Of a stretch of DNA of 64,000 nucleotides, positions 36,740 through 46,699 are shown in pieces; position 1 is the first letter of the stretch; each line of letters begins with the position of its first letter. Source of the stretch: Turnera subulata (taxonomy: Eukaryota > Streptophyta > Magnoliopsida > Malpighiales > Passifloraceae); NCBI GenBank assembly GCA_028386065.3, contig JAKUCV010006724.1, forward strand, positions 35,090-99,089, read 5' to 3'. The position numbers and the translations under genes are program-made. The notes beneath the pieces were generated by a model. That model was not told where the DNA came from, made no database searches, and worked only from the letters and a program-made list of their open reading frames with translations.

Positions 36740-39110
36740 TGTCATTGTGCATTGGGTAGAATATGTTTTAGGGAGAACTGCCTCATTAAAAACCTTACCA
36801 AAAAAACCCAGTGGGATAAAAACTTGGTGAAGGAAAAAAGAGTGCAGTGCGTATTTTTCTCTCCCTCATTTTGGCCTCCATAGATTTCCTGATATCGTTG
36901 CATGTCGATCGTCCTTGTCAGCTTCTGGTGACGTGTATTTTGTCTGATCATATCTTCAATTTGACAGAGTTGGCAGCATAATCTTCATAATTTTGTCGTT
37001 GGAGCGTCTATCTTGCCATCTTGCTTTTGTAGTCCCGATGATTTGCAATATTATGTGTAAAGTTGTGGTTGATGTCCGTCTCTGCTTTATGTGGACTGAA
37101 TAAGGGATCTACATCTGCAAAATCAGCTTTATTCTCTTTCGGATTTACTGAATTACACATTTGTTATTCCCCGAAGATAAGAACAAATACATATAATGCC
37201 GATAGGCTTAAATCAAAAGCTTCAGGCTTTATGTTACAAGCAATATATATTGCACTTAGACAGGATACTCCAGGATCAGTCTAATAGCACGATATTTGGA
37301 AGCTTCTTTGGGAGTTCCAATCATAAATAAATTTATCCATACTCAAAATGATTTAAATTATGTAAAGATTAGCTCAATTTTATTTTGTAATTTCCCGAGA
37401 ATTAGTTGCTTCAGGCAACTTGGATCCTTCAGGGATCTTTATGTATATATCATGACTCATGGATCTATAATAATAGGCTGTAATAGCATTCATTAGATGC
37501 ATTTCTAATACTTTTCACATATTGCTAGACAAAAAATAATTGCATCCACTACAGGCGAGTATATCTCCTTATAATTAATACCCGGTCGTTTGGGTAAAAT
37601 TTTGTGCCATAAATCGTGCTTTATATTTCATATTCTTTCCCGCACAAATTCTCATTTTATGACCAGTTGAATTTTACATTTTCTGGTGTATGGACTACAG
37701 GTCTGGAAATTTCTCGCTTCGAGCGAGTTCAACACAACCTTTAATCATGTTTCTCTATTTTGGCCAATCATATTGCGCCTACATTCGTCAAATGTAGGTT
37801 CATGATCCTCATTTTATTTAGCGCTATATTATAAATAAAACAAGTATTCCGTCGACGGTTATTTTCACATCGGTTCCATCTTATTTCTGACACTGTAATT
37901 GAGATCTTATCATGCTTATTTATTTCAGTTACCTGAGTTACTTCTGGAACTTTATCACTTTTGTGTCAGAGAATCAACCTCTTCTAGAGGATTTTTAATT
38001 CAAACCTCTACTGGAGGCCATATTTTTTTTACTGGGGCCATCTTATCACATTTGCTCCTTTTTCTCTATTGAGAATTTCTTTTCTTTTTGGAACCGAGTA
38101 TAAACTATAGATTCATTTGCATACTAATATTGTTCTTCAGGAACATCAATTTAAACAGGAGCATTTGCAGCTGGTATATGGTCACACTTAATTTAAATGT
38201 ATCCGACAATTGCATATCAACTTTCCTGCAAATGAATCATCTTCTTTTTGAACTTCAGGTTCACATTAATTTATATGAGGATCAATATTCATATATATTA
38301 TGCATTTCAACAAACTTGATCCAGCTGCTTCTTTCTCCCCCTGATGTTGGGTATACACACATATCGAATTATCAATAAGTAAATCTTGCTATAAATGAAT
38401 CTCCAATCTTTTAGTCAATAGTCTTAATAATGTTGTGATTTGATGGAGATTACCCAACATCTATTCCCAACCTTCTTTAAGGACCAGATTAACTATACTG
38501 TGGTGGAGTATAATATACTATACAACCAACGGTCCGAAGATGGGAGTTATTTTGTGACCAAGAACTAATGGGGAGATCTTATGATCTTATAATATCTTAT
38601 TGGCTTGATGCACATTTACTGCGTATAAAATACCATAAGCATATTTCATCAATGGTCCTGCAATCAATTGTCAATATGGCCAAGATCACTTTGGGTTTAT
38701 TTTCAATGATATACATTCTCCATTGAAGAAACATACCAGCATTATCTAGACATATAGTCTAATAACATGAGTAGGGATATGCACCTGCAAGTGGCTTAAT
38801 CATTAGAACAAGTGCGCACAATGCCAACTTGCGTTACATAATAGACCATCTAGTCGATGCATCGTAGAAATTACCTAGATGGTTAACACTGCGGATTTAT
38901 CAGTCCGCGTTTATGTCCCTGAACTATTCTCAAACTTGTTGGTGATACTAGGCCATTCTCATCTTAGGAAGGCCGTATAATAACTTTAGCAGCAAACAAA
39001 CTCATAGAAATTCATTGATTGTAAAACTTCTGGTTTTTCAATGAATGATCCAATAAATTTCGTGCATCATTATTAACCCGGGATGGCCCATCCGGTCATG
39101 CCAAACAATA
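36740..39110 (-). pseudogene. Decayed copia pol of copy 2
   Basis: Colinear with 23760-26995 of copy 1, without the MITE. The minus strand gives the GAG-pre-integrase scrap WHDRMGHPG near 39105-39079 and GCIVYY-P-HSIVNLVLKEG-like integrase text near 38540-38465. Frames are broken throughout. Confidence 0.7.
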
Positions 39111-39573
39111 AATCCATGAACCAGCTTCAAGTTGGTGCCAGCTTCAGGCTGCGCAAGCTGTGTATCTAAACACTTAAAATTGCTAGCTCCAGGCTAGTGC
39201 ATTCCAGCTTCTGGCTGGATATGTTAAGTTTTAACTACTCAACTGCTAGCTTTAGGCTGCAATACTTGTGTCAATATTAGGCTTATTCCTGCCACTCATG
39301 TCGTAAAAGATCTGAATTATTGGACATTAATTAAAGTAGTGGCAAACTTTTCCAAAAGCAAAACCTCGAAGCTTGAAAAAAATTTTGGAGTTTACTGACA
39401 AATAATGCAAAATTTTAATTACCGAAAAATCTTTTGAATTTTTTTCGGAGACAGAAAAGGGTCCACATTTGAGAAAACTGACACCTTGCTCTCTAAGCTC
39501 AGACTATAAGAAGGGGAGGCGGTTGAGACAGGAAGATGCATAAAAACTCAAAAAAATCAACAAGACAAGAAAA

Positions 39574-40257
39574 ATGCCTTCCCCAGCTACTGTTTTCTTT
39601 GTTGAGGGTGCCTCTCTAGGAAGAAGAAATAGGTTAGCTTATAGCATGGTAAATGAGCAACAAGAGGAACTACCAAATGATCTGGCGAGAATTCCTCGTT
39701 TAGTGTTTGTAGATGAGCTATACTCGTCTAGGTTCTTTGTGACTCCAATGGAAGAAACTTTCTTCCTGGAGGACCAAAGCAATCTCAGGACAAATTTTTA
39801 TGGCTCAGCTAACTCTATAATATTTTTCATATCTGCTAGGATGCAGGAATTTCAGCTAGAGCCTTCATGTCAAATTTTAAACCAAAGCAGTTATTATCAG
39901 GTTTCCATGATGGCTCAGAGCGTCCCAAGGGTGACTGGGTTACCACCTACATGGCCTAAGGTACGACTTTTATTGTGGAATTGCAGGGGTATAGCAAGAA
40001 GGTCTCAAGACTTTGTGCGTACCTTAAGAGATCTGAAGAATCAGTACAAGCCTAACATGGTACTGATTACTGAGACTTTGTGGCAAGCAGGAGAGAATTA
40101 TGGTGTGATTCCACTTCGTTTTCCTCCAATGAATCGGTTTGAGATACCTGGAGAAAACAACAGGGGTGGTATGTGGTTCTCCTGGAACGATAGTGTTAGG
40201 GTCAACATTAATGGTGAGGCTCAGAGTTTCAGGGTTAATGTTGAACCCAACAGATAG
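39574..40257 (+). CDS. Antisense additional ORF of copia copy 2; C-terminal half LINE-endonuclease-like
   Basis: 227 codons, the same length and start as the copy in the first element, with a TATAAG box 69 bases upstream (39505). It keeps WNCRG and, unlike copy 1, the Glu of LITET, which is a metal-binding position in APE-type endonucleases. The domain nevertheless ends shortly after GGMWFSWNDSV, so the catalytic Asp/His parts are missing. The N-terminal 120 residues are unrecognised. The first ~70 codons are identical in protein to copy 1 despite about 16 silent differences. Probable expressed accessory protein of this retrotransposon family; function unknown. Confidence 0.78.
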   Translation: MPSPATVFFVEGASLGRRNRLAYSMVNEQQEELPNDLARIPRLVFVDELYSSRFFVTPMEETFFLEDQSNLRTNFYGSANSIIFFISARMQEFQLEPSCQILNQSSYYQVSMMAQSVPRVTGLPPTWPKVRLLLWNCRGIARRSQDFVRTLRDLKNQYKPNMVLITETLWQAGENYGVIPLRFPPMNRFEIPGENNRGGMWFSWNDSVRVNINGEAQSFRVNVEPNR

Positions 40258-40430
40258 ATTACTTGCTTAAACATATGTATGAGAACCATTCTTCTTTGAA
40301 TGTTCTCCAGTTATGGATCTGTTTTTGCAATAATAATATGCATGTTTGCTTTGAGCCTTTTCCATTTATTATCTCATTTACGTCCACAGGCACAAATAAT
40401 TATACTGTCTTATTTGCTTCAGGGAATAAA

Positions 40431-43230
40431 TGAAGCGCCCCGACCCGTATTTACCGTACATAGTAAACACGTGCCGGAACTATTCATATTGATAGAACAG
40501 ACAGTACAACGTGCAAATATTACACAACAGCAACTATTTAATACAACCGTCTCCCATACTCGGGGACCTTTATTCAATCCAGTCACAGTGCTCAACAGCA
40601 ACAGCCGATAGTATCAGTAATATATATATCACAGGAATTCAGCAACACAGCATCATATATCACACAGCAGCGGAAGACTTATGCACATGCAGCGGAGGTA
40701 TGGATCCGGAGTCAGGCGGAGAAGAAAGCAGCAACCATCGAACAACGTACCTGAACTATGAAACAACTTAACCTACGGGGATGAAACCCCGCAGGCGAGG
40801 GGTGAGTCCGAAGTGCTCACCGGCGAAGGATAAACGGTGATATGCAAGCAACCGTAATACTCAAAAGCAATCACAGACAAGTAATACCATATCACAATAA
40901 CTGAGCCAAGGCCAAAAGAATATTTATTAATATTACCAATTTTATCTTCCGGGCCCCCGTCACTGGACAAGCTAGGGTCGTACCTGGTTATCAATTAATT
41001 CCGGATGCTAGGTCAAAAACCAATCCACATCTCAAAATCCGGATATTTGGTATATCCAAACCACTAGGTATTTGGTATACCCCAACCTCAGGCAACATGC
41101 CAACCAGATATTCGGCATATCCGAGCCACTGGGTATTTGGTATACCCTAACCACAGGCAAAAAGCCAAACGGATATTCGGTATATCCGAACCACTGGGTA
41201 TTTGGTATACCCTAACCTCAGGCAATAAGCCAAACAAACCAAGAACTGACCATAGCATCCCAAAATTAATTTTCAAACCATCGGGTCGTACCACTACTTC
41301 CACATGACAATTATAACAACATCTCAATCAATTCCAATTCTAATTTCATATTCCAATTTCTTTTTCTCAATTTCACAGTCAATAGTTCAACATCAATCTC
41401 AGCATATTATCCACAGAATCAATATCACAGTCCAAAAGCAACAATAATATCCACAGCAGATACTCAGCCAACAATCAACAATTCAGCAGTTCAATCGAAC
41501 AACAAAGCACACAAAGTATTACAGGCAATATAACAAGGGTTATCCATCCTCACCTTAGCCGATAATCAATTATGGAATTGTCCAGCAAGTTCCAAGTCCG
41601 GTTCCTCAGCAAATTGCTCGTTATCAACTCCTATATCAATCAAATAATATGCACACATAAGATGGTATGAAAATGCCATGCTAATACTGTATACCGGAAA
41701 CTAAATATAAACTCGGCTCGGTTACTCCCCCGGATTAATTTTTTCCATTGTCATCGTCATTTACCATTTACTTCAAGTGCCAAAATACCATTCTACACTT
41801 ACTCCTATACCCGGATATTATTCCGGTATAATACTTTGAAAATACCCTTTCCGTAATTATTTCCTAGGTATGTACTTTCCAAAATACTATTTCTACGAAT
41901 TATTTTTCACCATATATATGCTCCAAAATTATTTTCCATGTGCCATATATTTTTCCAAAATTTATATTTCCCCATTAATTCCACAATCATATTTTCCTTC
42001 CCAAAATTAATTTTCTAGAATTATTATTCTTTCTTTTCTCTCTTTTTTAATTTAATTCCGGACTGGGCCAATGGTACTAGCCCACATCCAAAAACCCAGT
42101 AGCCCAACTAACCAACCTAAAAGCCACAGTCCACAACCCAAATCCAAAGCCCAAACCCCTTCAGCCCAACCTCATCACACAAACCCAAACCCAGAACCCA
42201 TCATGCAACCCGGGTCGACCCATGACCCAGACCCACAAACCGGGTCACAGCTCACCTTGAGCTCCACGGGCGGCGAGGACGGGTCAAGGCGGCACGGCAA
42301 CGATGGCAAGGCGTGCGCGACGGTCTGCAGGCAGGGGAAGAGGGCGAGCACGACGGTGGCGGTCCAGCAAGACGAGGAGGAGCGAGGGGCGGCGGTGTCG
42401 CGTCGTCGGATCCGTTGGCTCGTCGACGGGCTCCTCGGGATGGCGTCGGGGTGTGGACGGGACGGTGGCAGCGACTCGAGGTGGAGGAGAAGGGCTGCAG
42501 GGAGGAGCTCGGCGCCGGCAAAGGGAAGAGAGGAAAGGAGAGGGGAGGAAGGCGGCGACTTGTGGCGGTGGCGGCTCGCGGTGTGGTTCACGGGAGGAAG
42601 AAAACGAAAAAGAAAAAGAGGGGAAAGGAGATGGCGATGACGTGGCTCGGGTGATAGGTGTTAGTGTGTGTGTTGTTTTTGTTTTTTTTTTTCCTTTTTC
42701 TTTTTTTTTTCCTTTACTGGTTTAGACTGGCAGTGAGTAGTTTGTGGATTTTGAAGGTGAGGCAGTGAAGAAGAAGTTGCAGGTGATGGCATGCTCTAGG
42801 TAGGCAGAAGAAGAATAATTTTATTAGACAGCAAAAGTCATTGGTATATCACAAGTGTAATAGGTAGTTCACAGGTTGAATAGGGATTGGCGGCTGAATA
42901 ATTGAACTTCAATTATGCAGTTACTATGCTGCATATGAAGTATGACCCGCTAGGACCAGAAAATATCCAATATACCCACTTATTTTTATTTCTAGTCCGT
43001 TAACTCGAGGGTAAACCCGGCTTTTCCGAATATTCCCGAACCCGGAAAAATTCCAACTTTGGTCCGTAAAATCCGCAAAAAAATCCCGAGCGTGGGACAA
43101 GGCTCGGTTTTAGAATCCAAAGCCCGATTTACCATAACTTAATTACCCAAGATTAAAAATTAATGGTAAATTACTGTAAATTAACTTAAACAGTCCCGGT
43201 AAAAATGAAATTTTTACCTGGGCTGTTACA
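40431..43230 (-). repeat. Outer chromovirus, 3' LTR
   Basis: 2.8 kb. Holds a paired hairpin (40772-40821), a three-unit tandem repeat of palindromes (41041-41235), a candidate mini-exon (41554-41630), an AT-rich stretch and a GC-rich island (about 42170-42650) ending at a donor-like AAG/GTGAGC (42254). Open frames in the island are compositional. Confidence 0.93.
41041..41235 (-). repeat. Tandem ~62-bp repeat of palindromic hairpins in the LTR
   Basis: Three units, each with GGATATTCGGTATATCC and GGGTATTTGGTATACCC inverted repeats separated by GAACCA and CTAACCTCAGGCAA. The same array is in the other LTR at 59486-59680. Confidence 0.85.
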
Positions 43231-43266
43231 GCCTACCCACCTTAAAAGAATTTCGTTCCCCGAAAT

Positions 43267-43526
43267 TCACTCCGAAGCTGTGAACAAGTGCGGATACTGG
43301 GAACGCATATGCTCCTCAACTTCCCACGTGGACTCATTCGTAGAGTGCTTGCTCCACTTAACCTTTACCATCGGAATGACTCTGTTCCTCAACTGTCTGA
43401 CTTCCCGGGCTAGAATCTGCTCTGGTAACTCTGTATACGTAAGATCCTCTACGACCTCAACATCTGCTGTAGTAACCACATGGCTCGGGTCTGATCTGTA
43501 TCTCCTCAACATGGAGACATGGAACA
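43267..43526 (-). pseudogene. Outer chromovirus pol, C-terminal part (integrase tail and chromodomain-like end)
   Basis: Reads HVSMLRRYRSDP through RQLRNRVIPMVKVKW to ESTWEVEEHMRSQYPHLF, the typical end of Tekay/Del-type integrases. Together with 54487-58756 it was one frame before the inner element landed: removing one TGTTC (minus strand) restores the junction DVF/HVS. Confidence 0.9.
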
Positions 43527-46500
43527 TGTAACGCCCCGAATTTTCATAATTTGGTTTTTTCGGAATTTTCGAATTTTTATTCCAATTTTACCCTTGGGGT
43601 ATTGTCGAGTTTTAGTCGAGGAAATAAATTACTATGCCTCGGAAATGTCAATTTTAAGTTGGTGTTGTTCACGGTTCGGGTTCCGTTGGAAACGGATCCG
43701 AGAACGGGGTGAAACGCGACGATTAACGGAGGGTACTATGAAACTACGTCGTTTTGGGACTGTTTTAAAAAAAAAAAAACAAACAAACAAACGCGTTGAC
43801 CAGGGGGGTTGACCGCGCCTAGTGGAACGACATGTCGTCCACTAGGAACGACCAACCCTAGCCGGCCACTTCCCCTCTTCTTTTCTTTTTCTTTTCTTCT
43901 TCTTCCTTATTCCTATTTCTCTTCTTCTCCAACCCGCCGCCTCCCTCCTACCTTCTTTCTCTCTTTTTCTTTCCTCTCTCTCTTCCCTCTCCCTTCTTCC
44001 TTCTCCTCTCGTTTTCTCTCCCTCCGTTCTCCTCCTCTCCTCCCTTCCGTCTTCACGCCGTCTTCTTTCTTTTCGGTTCCCTTCCCTACGCCGTGGTTCC
44101 ACCGTGGCTGCAGAGGAACCGGGAGCTAATCGGGTCGCCGCCGCCGTCGCTTGGGTCGGGTAAGCCTCCGACTCCCTTCTCCTCTCTTCCTTGATTTCTT
44201 CCTCTTCTCCTTTTATTTCGTGGCCTGAGGTTGTTAATACAGTTCCGGTGGACTGACCCGATTTGGGGTCCTTTTTCCTTTCTGTTCATGGCGGGGCTCG
44301 GGCTATTGCAGGTTATAGTGCTGTGGTGGTTTGTGGACGGTGGTCTTGTGCGTTGGGTCGTGTTTCTTGGTTGGTGTTGGGTGTGTTGTGGCTGCCGGGG
44401 TGTTTCTGCAGTGGGTGCGTGAGGTGCTCGTCGGCGTGGCGTTGCTGCTCGTGTGTTCTGCCGGCAGTGGGGAGTTCGTGTGTGTGTGAACCTCCGGCAG
44501 AGGAGTTGTGGTTCGGGTTTGGCAGCGAATCTTCCAGGTAAGGATTCCTTCCTCAATCTGTCTTTTTCCTTGAATTGTTTTAGAGATCAGTGGGTATTGT
44601 TTGATTGCACGGATGTTTGGTTGAGTAAATACGGTTTGGGTGCTGTTTATGGTTTAAGGCTCGGGAATTTTCCGGCGAAGGCTCGGGTTTTGACTCCGGC
44701 ATTATACTTGATGTATAACTTGTGTTATTCATGGCATGTACTTATTTAATTTGGATTGGGTGTTGTAATATTGATAAGGTACATAGTAGTAAATCGAGTA
44801 CGGGAATTTGTGTGGAATATAACCGGGTAATTACCGACACGGGTAGAACCTTAGGCCGGGAATCTTTGGACATCGAATTGACATTGGACTTAAGTAACGG
44901 GCTTTAAGCCCAATCCTATGCTTGGCTTAATAAGGACTTAAGGAAGTGGGCTTTAGGCCCGGGAAATTGAATTTGGGCTTAGATCGGATTTTAGGCCGGA
45001 ATTCGTGAAGGACATAATGAGTGGGCCATAGGCTCGGGAACTACTCTTGGACTTAGTTGGGCTTAAGCCCGGTGAACCTTAGGTCCCGATGCTCGGAGTT
45101 TTGGTGAGAGAACATTAAGTCGGGTTTAGACCCGGGAATTTCATAGTTGGCTAACTAGGGACGGGTTTAACTCAGTTGAGCATTATAGTTACATGCATGC
45201 ACGTCTTAATTGTTTATGTTTGTAATTTTTTGTGTGTGCCAGTATTCAGGCACGGGTAATACCTCGGGAGCTGGAGGATCTGTTTTGGGAAAAGCTCCAC
45301 AGGACAATCGTCGTTGAGGTGACTTTATATGTTTTTTTATGTTTGTATGCATGAGCTCGTTGGATTGGTTTGTTTGAGTTGCATGCTTGTTTGCTAACAT
45401 GCTGTAATCTGTATTGTGTGCCTAAGTGTACTTTTTGCTTATGAGCTGGATGATTGGATTAGTTATGGATTATAACTTGTGGTGTGATTCTGGATGTTTG
45501 GTGTGATGTATTGTGGGTCGGAGACCCGGTTATCTGATTAAGCTATTTTATCACACAACCCCGTTTAATCACAATCTATTGGCACACGTAAACTCATAAC
45601 TTGTGAATTAAGATAATGTACAGTAGAAGTTAGGCTACTGTGTGCTGATGACTGGTTGTTTCGAGCGGGAAGTGTTACCCCTCGGGTTTGCTTGCGGAAT
45701 GGCAAGTGTTATGCGGATTTGCTTATGGGTCTGTAATGACTGGTTCTACCTCCCTCCTTCTACCTCCCTCTTTCTACCTCCCTCTTTCTCTCTGTCTCTC
45801 TCTCTCTCTCTCTATGGTTATGTTGGGCTTCGTGCCTGGTTGTATTTGGGCTTATGCCTGGTTGTCTCATGAGACGGGACCGAGCTCGACGCACACAGTA
45901 GGGGGCCTTGAATAATAAATCATAATAAGAAAACTTAATACACAACAAATGGAGAATAATGAACTGTTTGTTTGATTGTGTTGGCATGTTAGTACTGGTT
46001 GCTGTTTGTTGCTTACTTGTCCTGTTGCTCTTCTTTCCTTTCGGACTTGATCTGCACACTCTCATAATTAGACTTATATTGCTCACTGAGTAGGCGACTC
46101 ACATAATCGCCAACGTTGTTTTTTTTCAGACTTTAGATAGCGTGCAGTCACTTTCCATCCTTCCAGAGTACGGACGTGGTTATCTCAGCAGGTAGCTGTG
46201 CTTGATCTCCCGATTGGATCCATAGAGTCGGCATGCATGTTGTTTTGATTCACTTATTTTTACTCCGTTTGTTTCTTCCGCTGCATTGGAATTTTTATTG
46301 AGATGTCATTATTGATTTTGGATTATTTTATCGGCGGGTTGCCGGGATTTACTATTGACGTTGTATCGGCAGGATGCCGGGTTTGATTTGAGGCTTGCTA
46401 AGCCAGATTGACTATGTTTGTTATGACATCTCTTTTTATTGAGATTTTGGATATTGTTTTTGATATTGATTTTCGTGTCCCGGGTTCCAGGGGTATTTTG

Positions 46501-46554
46501 GTAATTTCCCTTATTTAAGTATTTTATCTGTAAAATTGGGACACGGGTGTTTCA
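43527..46554 (+). repeat. Inner chromovirus, 5' LTR
   Basis: Holds a pyrimidine-rich tract (43860-44090), a donor-like CCAG/GTAAGG (44538), hairpins of the GGGCTTTAAGCCC type (44899-45136), a candidate mini-exon (45250-45318), a CT microsatellite (45790-45815) and a GGATCCATA box (46216). It has about 20 bases (GTTCCACCGTGGCTGCAGAG) near 44095 that the 3' LTR lacks. Confidence 0.95.
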
Positions 46555-46699
46555 GCTTGGTAGCGGAGCAGGCTTCAGATCCTTGGTTTTAAAAAGTGTC
46601 TTAAACTTTGTTTTCAAAGTGTTTTCTGTGTTTAAGCCTGCTTCCGGATTTATGACTTAAAAGTGTTTTTGACTCATTTGCATTCATATAGGCGTCGAT

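Noticed and set aside
42071..42640. 189-residue Arg/Ser/Gly-rich open frame, repeated at 60515-61099
   Set aside because: Lies in the LTR GC-rich island, is open in several frames at once, and is on the strand opposite to the element; explained by composition and LTR duplication.
44086..44556. Arg/Pro/Thr-rich open frame in the inner LTR, repeated at 51980-52432
   Set aside because: Antisense to the LTR, low complexity, duplicated only because LTRs are duplicated; indels between LTRs alter it.
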